This document shows positions 5,722 through 13,039 of a stretch of DNA of 13,390 nucleotides, one piece after another. Position 1 is the first letter of the stretch. Every line of letters begins with the position of its first letter. The notes beneath the pieces are model-generated. The model saw nothing but the letters and a program-made list of their open reading frames with translations. It was not told where the DNA came from and searched no databases. This stretch comes from JBGPHT01 sp041484525. GTDB taxonomy: Bacteria; Acidobacteriota; Terriglobia; Bryobacterales; Bryobacteraceae. The stretch spans positions 1 to 13,390 of the forward strand of contig JBGPHT010000193.1 in assembly GCA_041484525.1 (NCBI GenBank), read 5' to 3'. The position numbers and the translations under genes were made by a program.

Positions 5722-8700
5722 TCAGTCCACGCGCCGGGTCCGGGCTCCTTTATGGCCGTTGGGAATGGTGAACTTGAACGTCGCGCCCTGTCCGGTTTCC
5801 GATTCCACCCAGATTCGTCCGCCTTGGCGCTCGACAACTTTCTTACACAGCGCAAGGCCGATGCCGGTACCGGGAATATCGCTTCCGTGCAAGCGTTTGA
5901 ACATGCCGAATACCCGGTCGGTGTCTTGCGCATCGATGCCGATTCCGTTGTCCCGCACCGCAAACAGCCACCCTTCCGCGTCTCGCGCCGCCGAGACATG
6001 GATTCTCGGTGTTTCCCCGCCCCGGTACTTGATCGAATTGGAAATGAGGTTCTGGAAAAGCTGCATCAGCAAAACCTCTTCGGCTACCACGGTCGGCAGC
6101 GGATCGGAGGTTACGATGGCGCCGCTCTGCGCGATGGCCGCCTCGAGGTTCAACAGCGCTTTGGCGAGAACCGCGCCGCAATCGATTGAGGCGAAGCTGT
6201 TCTGCTCCCGCTCGCTAACCTCCCAATAGGCAAGCAGGGCCTTCAGCAGGGCCTCTATCCGCAGGGCCCCCTCCACGGAATAGGCGATAAACTGGTCGGC
6301 TTCTTGGCCCAGTTTCCCCGCATGCTCCCGCGCCAGAAGCTCGGTAAAGTTCACTACCATCCGCAGTGGTTCCTGCAAGTCGTGCGTGAGCGCATAGGCA
6401 AAATGCTGCAGTTCGGCGTTGGTCGTCCGGAGGTCTTCCTCCGCCCGCTTTCGGTCTGTCGTGTCCTCAATCGCCAGCAGGATCGTCCGCGCCTGCGCAT
6501 TCGGATTGAAGATCTCGCTGGCGTTGAGGAGCATCACTTTTCGTCCGACGTGTTCGAATTCGTGTGTCACCTCAAAGTCGCGGAAGGTGGAGTGCGCGGG
6601 GAGAATGTTCTCCAGCAGCTCGCGCAGTTTCGGGATATTCCATTGTCCGTTCCCGAGGTCGTAGATCAGACGCTCCTCCGTCTCCTCGCGCACGGCCCGG
6701 AACGTTGCGTAGAACGCCTTGTTGGCTTTCATGACCTGCAGGTTCTGGTTCAGGATCACCAGCGGCTCGCGCACGGTTTCTACGATGGCTTCGGCGAAAT
6801 CAAGACCGCGCTTGGCGGCATCGATATCCAGCAGCATCAGCACGGCGCCGTCGGTTCTGCCATCCGGTCCCACGGACGGGAGGATTCGCAGCGAATACCA
6901 GCGGCCGAAGGAGTCGCGGACATCGCGCGGTTTCCGATTGCCGCCCTCCATCGCATCCAACAGCAGCCGATGCAGGTCGGGCAGTTCCATTTGAGGCTGA
7001 AGATCGGTGATCAACCGTCCGACATCGGAGGCGATCAGATTCAATAAGGGTTCCATGGCGCGGGTAAAGCGGCGGATGCGCAGATCTCGCCCGACCATGA
7101 CCAGGGGTATGCTGATGCTTTCGAGAAGATTCGTCAGATCCCGGTTGACCTGGCGGAATTCCACGTTACTGATCTTCAGGTTCTCGTTGAGCGTGTTTAA
7201 TTCTTCATTGGCCGATTCCAGCTCTTCCTGCGCCGTTTCCAATTCCTCGTTGCCCGCCTGCGCCTCTTCATTCACCGACCGGAGCTCTTCGAGCGTGGCT
7301 TCCTTGTCGTCGACGATGGATTGCAGATACTCCTTGGTTGCAGCCAGCTCGCGCCGCAGCCGGGCGCTCCCCCGGTTGTCCGGTGTCGAGGGCTTGGGCT
7401 TCGCCGCCTTGCCGCCGTTCCCCCCGGTGTCCTCGAACAGCACCAGGAAATAGCGTTCCTTCGAAGCGGACGAGCTCGCGAACGGGATCACCTGGATTGC
7501 GACCTCTTTTAACTGGCCGCCGTCTTCGATCCGAAAGCCGGCTTCTGCGGCTGTGGCCTTGGTTTGTCTGGCGGTTCGGATCGCCTTGCCCAGACCCGCA
7601 ATCAAGCCTTCGCGCGCCAGTTTCAGAAGGTTGTGGGTCGGATCGCCCGGCGAAAGCTCCAGGTACGGAGCGGTGCGGCCCCGTACCTGAACGATATTCA
7701 TACCATCGTCAATGATGACGCCGGGGGGACCGTGTTCCGCCAGCACCAACCGGTCGGCTTCTCTCTGCACGTCCAGCCCGGCCCGGCCCTCGGCAACTCT
7801 CTCCGGGAAATCCACCCGGCCTTCAGCGCGGCGGCCTTGGTTTATGGGCGGCGCCGGCGTACGCGCGGCCGCAACCGTGGAATAGATCTTGTGGGTCTTC
7901 TCCACTTGATGAAATGACTCGGAAAGCTGGCCGATGCTTTCCGAGGGACCGAGCACCAGGAAGCCCGTTGGCTTGAGGGAGTAATGCAGCGTCGACACCA
8001 CCTTGCGTTGTAATACGGCTCCCAGATAGATCAGCACGTTACAGCAACTGATGAGGTCCAGCCGGGAGAAAGGCGGGTCCTCGGCCAGGTTGTGCCGGGC
8101 AAAAACGCATACGTCACGGATGATTTTCGCGATCTGGTGCCCGCGTTCCGTGCGGGTGAAGAACCGCGCCAATCGCTGCGGCGAGACGTGGGCCAACGTG
8201 GCGTCCGCGTATATGCCGGCACGGGCTTTTTCGATCGCCGTTTCGCTGATATCGGTGGCGAAAATCTCGAACGGGAGGCTCATTTCCGCCTCCTCCAGAA
8301 ATTCCATCAGGCAGATGGCGATCGAATAGGCTTCCTCGCCCGTGGAGCACCCAGCCACCCAGATCCGGATTGGATCCTCGGGCCGTTTATTCTCCACCAA
8401 CGCGGGGAACACGTTCTTCCTCAGTTCCTCGAAGACCGCTGGTTCCCGAAAGAATTGAGTGACGGTGATAAAAAAGCTCTCGCACAGCGCGTTGGCTTCC
8501 TCGCGGTTCCGCTCGATCTCCCGGCTGTAGTCTTCCAGCGTTTCGAACCCGCGGATGACCATGCGCCGCTGGATGCGCCGCTCGAGGGTGCTGGGCTTGT
8601 AGTAGGTGAAATCCACTCCGGTGGCGGTTCGCAATAGCCGGAATATCCTCTTCAGTCTTGCTTCGTCCGACTGACCGGACGCCTTCCGAGGCCCGATCGG

Positions 8701-9450
8701 GACACGAGAATCGCGCGCGATGGCCACCAGTTGCCGCGCAATTCCGGCCGGCGGCAGCACAAAATCCGCCACGCCGGCGGCGATGGCGCTTCCCGGCATG
8801 CCGTCGAACTTCGCGGTTCGTTTTTCCTGAGCGAAGGCGATACCGCCCGCGGCCTTGATCGCCTGGAGGCCGAGCGTCCCATCCGATCCGGTTCCCGACA
8901 GAACCACGCCGAGCGCCTGGCTGCCCCGCTCTGCCGCCAGGGCGCGGAGAAAATCGTCGATCGGCATGTTGCGGCCGCTGACTGGCCGGGGCAGAGTCTG
9001 AATGACTCCATCGGAGATGCCCAGATTGCATCGCGGCGGAATTACGTAAACATGATTGGCTTGGGCGCGAGTCTCGCCTTCCAATTCGGAGACAGGCATT
9101 TTGCTCGCCTTCGAAAGCAACTCCGTCAGATGGCTGTCGTGGCTTGGATCGAGATGCTGAATCAGCACCAATGCCAGACCGGTATCGTCCGGCAGATGGC
9201 TGAGCAATTCCGTGAATGCCTCGAGTCCGCCGGCCGAAGCTCCGACACCAACAATGGTGAGTGAGCTGCCTTCTGCGCCTTCCTCGGGGGCTGGCGGCAC
9301 GATGGCCACAGGCGAAAGAGGCTTTGCGGCGGGTGCGGAGGTTGTCCCGAGCCGGGTCGTACGCCGCTTGGGGGACGAATCAGGCAGGCGCGGCGAATGC
9401 GCGACCCCACTTGGCCGGCGCTTACCGGTTTTTTTTGCCACACGCACCAT
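5722..9450 (-). CDS. CheB-CheR-PAS-histidine kinase fusion protein
   Basis: Residue numbers count from the TTG at 9471. After a basic, Pro/Ser-rich N-terminus comes a CheB-type methylesterase domain (about 72-255) with Ser79 (G-A-S-A-G-G), His106 (Q-H-L-D) and Asp197 (G-T-G-S-D-G). Then follow a CheR-type SAM methyltransferase (about 270-530; T-Q-F-F-R at 338-342, A-G-C-S-T-G-E-E at 373-380, N-V-L-I-Y-L at 478-483), a PAS-like region (about 575-682), and a long coiled coil rich in N-E-E-L and E-E-L-E (about 703-782). Two more PAS-like regions (about 783-885 and 890-1008) precede the kinase: T-H-D-L-Q-E-P-L-R (His1030), Asn1145, D-N-G-I-G-I-D and G-T-G-I-G-L-A (1201-1207). All catalytic residues listed are present. 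The start is uncertain: the ATG at 9450 is used, but AAAGG lies only 2 bases upstream, so GTG codons 3 and 9 bases further in are possible. It is soluble. No chemoreceptor gene is nearby. Confidence 0.93.
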   Translation of the reverse strand: MVRVAKKTGKRRPSGVAHSPRLPDSSPKRRTTRLGTTSAPAAKPLSPVAIVPPAPEEGAEGSSLTIVGVGASAGGLEAFTELLSHLPDDTGLALVLIQHLDPSHDSHLTELLSKASKMPVSELEGETRAQANHVYVIPPRCNLGISDGVIQTLPRPVSGRNMPIDDFLRALAAERGSQALGVVLSGTGSDGTLGLQAIKAAGGIAFAQEKRTAKFDGMPGSAIAAGVADFVLPPAGIARQLVAIARDSRVPIGPRKASGQSDEARLKRIFRLLRTATGVDFTYYKPSTLERRIQRRMVIRGFETLEDYSREIERNREEANALCESFFITVTQFFREPAVFEELRKNVFPALVENKRPEDPIRIWVAGCSTGEEAYSIAICLMEFLEEAEMSLPFEIFATDISETAIEKARAGIYADATLAHVSPQRLARFFTRTERGHQIAKIIRDVCVFARHNLAEDPPFSRLDLISCCNVLIYLGAVLQRKVVSTLHYSLKPTGFLVLGPSESIGQLSESFHQVEKTHKIYSTVAAARTPAPPINQGRRAEGRVDFPERVAEGRAGLDVQREADRLVLAEHGPPGVIIDDGMNIVQVRGRTAPYLELSPGDPTHNLLKLAREGLIAGLGKAIRTARQTKATAAEAGFRIEDGGQLKEVAIQVIPFASSSASKERYFLVLFEDTGGNGGKAAKPKPSTPDNRGSARLRRELAATKEYLQSIVDDKEATLEELRSVNEEAQAGNEELETAQEELESANEELNTLNENLKISNVEFRQVNRDLTNLLESISIPLVMVGRDLRIRRFTRAMEPLLNLIASDVGRLITDLQPQMELPDLHRLLLDAMEGGNRKPRDVRDSFGRWYSLRILPSVGPDGRTDGAVLMLLDIDAAKRGLDFAEAIVETVREPLVILNQNLQVMKANKAFYATFRAVREETEERLIYDLGNGQWNIPKLRELLENILPAHSTFRDFEVTHEFEHVGRKVMLLNASEIFNPNAQARTILLAIEDTTDRKRAEEDLRTTNAELQHFAYALTHDLQEPLRMVVNFTELLAREHAGKLGQEADQFIAYSVEGALRIEALLKALLAYWEVSEREQNSFASIDCGAVLAKALLNLEAAIAQSGAIVTSDPLPTVVAEEVLLMQLFQNLISNSIKYRGGETPRIHVSAARDAEGWLFAVRDNGIGIDAQDTDRVFGMFKRLHGSDIPGTGIGLALCKKVVERQGGRIWVESETGQGATFKFTIPNGHKGARTRRVD

Positions 9451-9573
9451 TACCTTTCTCGCCGGAACCAACGGGAGTTCATAACTGGAACGCCGCCATT
9501 AGAGCACGTGTCGTGCCAGTCTTGCCCGGGTATCGGCGCCGGTGTGAGTCCGAGCGGCTGGCGGGTCAGCCAA

Positions 9574-10095
9574 CTAACTGAATTGTAGCGCTGTCCCATC
9601 TCCCAAGAAGCCACTGCCCGTATCCAACCGCCGTGAGCCGGCAGTGGGCGGTTCGAGCAGATTCTTGAGGATGGTGCCGATCTCCATGAATTGATCCAGA
9701 CCGGAAGGCTTGGTGACAAAGCGGGCAACTCCCATGTCCATGAGCAGAGCCTGGTCCCGCGGGGACTGAGAAGAACTCCACACGCAAACCGGGACGCCGG
9801 CCAGGTGTTCCGCTGCCCGAATCTCGCGCAGGATGTCTTCGCCCGTGTACTTGGAGAGGTTCAAGTCCACCAGGATCAAGTTCGGAACGGCCAACCCGGC
9901 ATAAGCGCCCTGGCGGCGAATAAAGGCGAGGGCTTCGCCGCCCTCCAGCAGGTGAATCAGTTCAAAGGGGAGATCCTGCTTCTTCAGCGCCCGCTCCAGA
10001 AGGAAGACGTCGGAGCGGTTGTCTTCGATCACAAGAATGCGGGCTGCGGGAACACCCGAAGCGTGTTTCAAGCTCACTTCCAAAGGCCAGGCCAT
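9574..10095 (-). CDS. Rcp1-type single-domain response regulator
   Basis: This 173-residue protein is a lone receiver domain with no output domain. The acidic pair is Glu24-Asp25 (V-I-E-D-N), the phospho-acceptor is Asp77 (L-I-L-V-D-L-N-L), the conserved hydroxyl position is in W-S-S-S (106-109), and the lysine is Lys129 (V-T-K-P). The V-D-L-N-L pattern with a long loop after the first helix is that of the Rcp1/phytochrome-partner group, which commonly sits beside kinases having H-D-L-Q-E-P-L boxes, as here. It probably takes phosphate from one or both kinases encoded downstream. About 20 C-terminal residues (Gly/Ser/Thr-rich) extend beyond the domain. The ATG at 10095 has AGAGGA 7 bases upstream. 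The next gene begins 123 bp downstream on the same strand. Confidence 0.92.
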   Translation of the reverse strand: MAWPLEVSLKHASGVPAARILVIEDNRSDVFLLERALKKQDLPFELIHLLEGGEALAFIRRQGAYAGLAVPNLILVDLNLSKYTGEDILREIRAAEHLAGVPVCVWSSSQSPRDQALLMDMGVARFVTKPSGLDQFMEIGTILKNLLEPPTAGSRRLDTGSGFLGDGTALQFS

Positions 10096-10116
10096 CGTCG
10101 GTTCCTCTTCATCATT

Positions 10117-10248
10117 TCACAATTGATGGTGCCGCACTTGCGGTGACACCTGCCTGGCTCGTACGGTGACGGGCGACACAGGACAAGGAACCATCGACAG
10201 AATCAGGGTCAGGAGCACGAGAACTCCCAAGGCCGTGGTTACGAACAT
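10117..10248 (-). CDS. Possible 43-residue hydrophobic peptide
   Basis: The ATG at 10248 opens M-F-V-T-T-A-L-G-V-L-V-L-L-T-L-I-L-S-M-V, one clear membrane segment, followed by P-C-P-V-S-P and a short basic tail ending H-H-Q-L. AGGA lies 7 bases before the ATG. The start overlaps the last codons of the Cys/His-rich gene upstream (stop at 10239), a compact arrangement typical of coupled small genes. The stop at 10117 is 21 bases before the receiver gene. No family is recognised. The hydrophobic run, ribosome site and position support it, but its length makes chance possible. Confidence 0.4.
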   Translation of the reverse strand: MFVTTALGVLVLLTLILSMVPCPVSPVTVRARQVSPQVRHHQL

Positions 10249-10469
10249 TGGATCATCCTCGATTCAGTTGCCGCTACCAGGGCGATCGGGGCCTGCGCTT
10301 CGCGCGCCAACACCATCACGCGCGGCGTGGCCGGTGAGGGTGCTCCCCAGCATACGCGATGCTGCGTCCCGCAGGTTCGGCACTCGTACTGGCCGTGTAA
10401 AGGCCACATGGGCTGGTTGTGCATCAATCCACACCAGAGGTCGGCGATCCGTGTTTGGGTCTGTTTCAT
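10239..10469 (-). CDS. Small Cys/His-rich protein, possible zinc-binding domain
   Basis: This 76-residue protein has its conserved-looking part at the N-terminus: L-W-C-G-L-M-H-N-Q-P-M-W-P (11-23) followed by Y-E-C-R-T-C-G (28-34). Cys13, His17, Cys30 and Cys33 could form a zinc site; Cys40 is extra. The pattern of a Trp-rich M-H-x-x-P-M-W-P segment before a C-x-x-C recalls short acidobacterial hypothetical proteins, from memory only. The C-terminal half (about 42-76) is Ala/Val-rich and looks unconserved. AAGGA lies 10 bases before the ATG. It follows the CsbD gene by 54 bp on the same strand and overlaps the start of the following hydrophobic peptide. The function is unknown. Confidence 0.6.
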   Translation of the reverse strand: MKQTQTRIADLWCGLMHNQPMWPLHGQYECRTCGTQHRVCWGAPSPATPRVMVLAREAQAPIALVAATESRMIQCS

Positions 10470-10523
10470 CGATCCACATTCCTTGCCTGGAAGGGCTATT
10501 TCTAAAGCGGGCGAACGGGTGAT

Positions 10524-10760
10524 TCAAAGACGGGTGGCGCCGTGGCTTTCGTGCTCGGATTCCTTCAGCGCGCGCGACCATTCGTCGGCCTGTTTTTCGG
10601 CCTCCGCTTTCGCCACGCCATACCGCTCCTGAATTCGTCCGACCAACTGATCCTTCTTTCCGCCGATCGTTTCCCAGTCGTTGTCGGTGAGCTTGCCCCA
10701 TCGCTCGCGGGCAGAGCCAGTGAACTGCTTCCATTTGCCTTCTATCTGGTCCCAATTCAT
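10524..10760 (-). CDS. CsbD-family stress protein
   Basis: This 78-residue protein opens M-N-W-D-Q-I-E-G-K-W-K-Q-F-T-G and continues with G-K-L-T-D-N-D-W (22-29) and K-K-D-Q-L-V-G-R-I-Q-E-R-Y-G (35-48), the hallmark of the CsbD family. These are small, hydrophilic, largely helical cytoplasmic proteins induced by general stress in several bacteria (in Bacillus under sigma-B); the molecular role is not established. The extra C-terminal stretch (about 50-78: Glu-, Ala- and His-rich) extends past the core domain. The ATG at 10760 has AGGAG 7 bases upstream. It starts 10 bp after the stop of the DUF3309 gene, whose TAG overlaps this ribosome site, so the two are almost certainly one transcript. 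Confidence 0.93.
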   Translation of the reverse strand: MNWDQIEGKWKQFTGSARERWGKLTDNDWETIGGKKDQLVGRIQERYGVAKAEAEKQADEWSRALKESEHESHGATRL

Positions 10761-10770
10761 TTCTTTTCTC

Positions 10771-10923
10771 CTAAAGCTGGAAATGTCCCAACAAGACCAA
10801 CGCGATCACCAACAACAACACTGCACCCAGCGTTCCACTGGGGTAGTAGCCCCAGTTCCTGCTATACGGCCAGGCAGGTGCGAGTCCGAGCAGCAGTATG
10901 ATGAGCAGCAGTATCAGGATCAT
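10771..10923 (-). CDS. DUF3309-family small membrane protein
   Basis: This 50-residue protein starts at the ATG at 10923. The first hydrophobic helix M-I-L-I-L-L-L-I-I-L-L-L-G (1-13) leads into the polar signature P-A-W-P-Y-S-R-N-W-G-Y-Y-P-S-G (16-30), then a second helix (about 32-46) rich in Val and Leu. The P-x-W-P-Y-S-x-x-W-G-Y-x-P-S-G core is typical of DUF3309, tiny two-helix membrane proteins often found beside stress genes. AAGGA lies 8 bases before the ATG. The TAG (10771-10773) sits 10 bp before the CsbD start, pointing to a two-gene stress operon. The biochemical function of the family is unknown. Confidence 0.88.
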   Translation of the reverse strand: MILILLLIILLLGLAPAWPYSRNWGYYPSGTLGAVLLLVIALVLLGHFQL

Positions 10924-11043
10924 GATCGTTTTCCTTCCGGTTTCCCCGGCGTGATTACCTGTGGCACGTTTGCAACCGTTTTGAAACTATCGAGGTTTGT
11001 TGGGGGCGAGGCTGCCGCGAGCCGCCCCAAGCCACCCCTTGTC

Positions 11044-11199
11044 GCTCAGTTAAAATTCCTGCTGGTGGATCCGTGGCCGGAATACTGGGCAGAAGACTGG
11101 TACGCGACGGATGATGTCTACATCGATTATGACGACGGGTATTACCTTTACAACCGCAGGTATCCGAACGTCCGGCTGGCGATCGCTGTCTCCCTGTAG
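11044..11199 (+). pseudogene. Orphan C-terminus of a secreted-type protein
   Basis: The frame ending at the TAG at 11197-11199 reads D-P-W-P-E-Y-W-A-E-D-W-Y, then T-D-D-V-Y-I-D-Y-D-D-G-Y-Y-L-Y-N-R-R, and ends L-A-I-A-V-S-L. The aromatic, acidic content with a final beta-strand looks like a real protein C-terminus and recalls short exported acidobacterial proteins, from memory. The same frame stays open upstream but there reads antisense to the DUF3309 and CsbD genes, and no start with a ribosome site is seen near it. The nearest GTG (11065) has none. It is most simply the 3' remnant of a gene whose 5' part was lost; a very short expressed gene is less likely. The left edge given is approximate. 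Confidence 0.5.
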
Positions 11200-11396
11200 C
11201 TGATGAAATTTTCCCCGGCAGGCGGCCTCGGCTTGTGTCCTCCTGCAGCACCTGCCCTTGTTCAGTGCAGATTCTGCACCTTGCCCTAGTGGAACCACTC
11301 CGGTCCGGCAGCGTACGGGTAAGGCACGTGGTTCTACTTCGCTTAACTTGCCACTTTGGACCTACTCTTGCGTTACACATTGCGAGGATCGAAAAA

Positions 11397-11546
11397 ATGC
11401 TCTGGACTATTTGTGTGATTCTACTGATCTTGTGGGCTCTGGGGATGGTCACTTCCTACACCGCCTCCGGGCTGATTCACCTCCTGCTGGTCGTTGGTCT
11501 GGTAATTCTGGTAATCCGTCTGATTCAGGGACGCAGGATTGTTTAG
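11397..11546 (+). CDS. lmo0937-family small membrane protein
   Basis: This 49-residue protein opens M-L-W-T-I-C-V-I-L-L-I-L-W-A-L-G and continues through S-G-L-I-H-L-L-L-V-V to the second helix and R-L-I-Q-G-R-R. The M-L-W-T-I start, the G-x-x-x-x-H-x-L-L turn and the basic end are the pattern of the lmo0937 family: tiny two-helix membrane proteins of unknown function, often near stress genes. The ATG at 11397 is preferred over the longer frame from 11235 because the family begins here and AGGA lies 8 bases upstream. The upstream 11200-11396 shows no other gene and no clear promoter. The sigma-54 regulator starts 86 bp after its stop on the same strand. Confidence 0.85.
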   Translation: MLWTICVILLILWALGMVTSYTASGLIHLLLVVGLVILVIRLIQGRRIV

Positions 11547-11632
11547 TTGGCAGGTTCTTGAGAGACGTCCGGCGCCGATTCGCAATTCGGATCGCGACAC
11601 CCGGTTCCGAAGCGGCTTGGTAGAATAGGCTG

Positions 11633-13039
11633 ATGTCCCGATTGCCTGCGGCTTCTGGCCGGATCCTCATCGTCGATGATGACGAGCGCCAGCGCACAGC
11701 CATGGCTGCCATGCTTTCCGACTGTGACTTCGACACGCAGGTTGCGGCCGACGGGCAGGAAGCGCTGGAGCGGCTCACGGCTTTTGACGCCGACGTCATC
11801 GTGGCGGATTTGGTCATGCCGCGCATGGACGGCTTTGAACTGCTCCGGCACCTGAAGGAACGCGGCGACCTCACTCCGGCGATCGCGCTCACCGGTTTCG
11901 GCAGCATGGAAAAGGCGCTCTCCGCCGTCCACGACCTCAAGGCATTCTGGTTCCTCGAAAAGCCGGTGGAACCGCGCGCCTTCAAGGCCCTTCTCGAACG
12001 CGCGAGTCACTACAAGAGAAGTCTGCAGAAGACCGACGAGCTGAAGCGCGAGCTGAGCCTTCGCGGCGTACTCGGAAACCTGGTAGGGACCTCCCCGGCG
12101 ATGCAGCAGATCTTCTCGCTGATCCGGCAGGTGGCGCCCACTTCCGCGCCCGTCTTGATCTCTGGAGAGAGCGGCACCGGGAAGGAGCTGGTTGCGCGGG
12201 AGATCCATAATTGCAGCCCCCGCGGCGATGGGCCTTTCGTCGCCATCAATTCGGCCGCCTTACCCGAGACTCTGATTGAGAGCGAGTTGTTCGGCCACGA
12301 GAAAGGCGCGTTCACGGGAGCCATGGAGCGCTCGGCCGGCTGCTTCGAGCAGGCGCACGGTGGCACTTTGTTTCTCGACGAAATCGGTGAGATGCCGTCG
12401 TCGACGCAACCCAAGCTGCTGCGCGTTCTCGAGGACTTGCGCGTGCGGCGCCTGGGCGGTAAGCACGAAATCGCCGTAGACGCCCGCATACTTGCCGCCA
12501 CCAGTCAGCCCCTGGGAACGCATTTGCGCCAGGAGCTTTACTACCGGCTGAGCGTCTTCCAGATCGTAGTTCCCCCGCTGCGCGAACATAAAGAGGATAT
12601 CCCGCCGATCGCCGATGTCATGCTGCAGAACCTGAATAAGAAGCACGGCACGCGTATCACGGGGATCGATGCCGAAGTGCTGGATCTTTTTCATCGATAT
12701 GATTGGCCCGGCAATGTGCGGGAGCTGCGTAATGTGCTGGAGCGTGCCGCGATCATGGCAGGCGCGGGTTCGATCCGGCTGATCGACCTTCCTTCTCCCG
12801 GGTTCGGTAAAGACGGTGGCCCGTATGCCAGGCCATCACCCGGCAATGGGGGTGCTATGGCGCTCCAGCCCGGTCAGCCCCTCATGAAAATCGAGGAGGC
12901 TTACATCTCGCTCACGCTCGAGCACGTGCGCGGCAATCGCAAACTCGCCGCCGACATGTTGGGGATCAGCCTGCGGACGCTGCAGAACCGGATCGCCGCA
13001 CTGCGCGAAGAGGCGAAGGCGACGACTCCCGGCTTGTGA
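11633..13039 (+). CDS. NtrC-family sigma-54-dependent response regulator
   Basis: This 468-residue protein has three parts. The receiver (about 10-125) has acidic residues 15-17 (V-D-D-D), phospho-acceptor Asp59 (V-A-D-L-V-M-P), Thr87 and Lys110. The AAA+ domain (about 148-375) has Walker A G-E-S-G-T-G-K-E (178-185), the sigma-54-contacting G-A-F-T-G-A loop (225-230), Walker B G-T-L-F-L-D-E (244-250) and G-N-V-R-E-L-R-N (360-367). A Gly/Pro-rich linker (about 387-415) leads to a Fis-type helix-turn-helix (about 433-455: N-R-K-L-A-A-D-M-L-G-I-S-L-R-T-L). It should activate sigma-54 promoters after phosphorylation. Two oddities: the usual A-A-T-N reads A-A-T-S (288-291), and about five residues normally lying before L-Y-Y-R-L are missing. 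The ribosome site is weak. Its stop overlaps the start of the BrkB-type gene. No kinase adjoins it directly on the same strand. Confidence 0.93.
   Translation: MSRLPAASGRILIVDDDERQRTAMAAMLSDCDFDTQVAADGQEALERLTAFDADVIVADLVMPRMDGFELLRHLKERGDLTPAIALTGFGSMEKALSAVHDLKAFWFLEKPVEPRAFKALLERASHYKRSLQKTDELKRELSLRGVLGNLVGTSPAMQQIFSLIRQVAPTSAPVLISGESGTGKELVAREIHNCSPRGDGPFVAINSAALPETLIESELFGHEKGAFTGAMERSAGCFEQAHGGTLFLDEIGEMPSSTQPKLLRVLEDLRVRRLGGKHEIAVDARILAATSQPLGTHLRQELYYRLSVFQIVVPPLREHKEDIPPIADVMLQNLNKKHGTRITGIDAEVLDLFHRYDWPGNVRELRNVLERAAIMAGAGSIRLIDLPSPGFGKDGGPYARPSPGNGGAMALQPGQPLMKIEEAYISLTLEHVRGNRKLAADMLGISLRTLQNRIAALREEAKATTPGL

Noticed and set aside
5189..6229. 346-residue plus-strand open frame opposite the kinase genes
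   Set aside because: Antisense to two well-defined kinases; long antisense frames are expected at this GC content, and no motif or ribosome site supports it.
9556..9571. GGCTG/CAGCC stem-loop just after the stop of the receiver gene, as a terminator
   Set aside because: Stem of only 5 bp and no T-tract; not enough to call termination between the receiver and the fusion kinase.
10264..10755. 163-residue minus-strand open frame across the CsbD and Cys/His-rich genes
   Set aside because: It overlaps two better-supported genes in other frames and has no family pattern.
10961..10975. GGCACGTTTGCA, which looks like a sigma-54 promoter
   Set aside because: Only 7 bases separate GG and GC where 10 are needed.
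11543..12208. 221-residue minus-strand open frame opposite the sigma-54 regulator
   Set aside because: Shadow of the receiver and AAA+ coding sequence; no domain signature.
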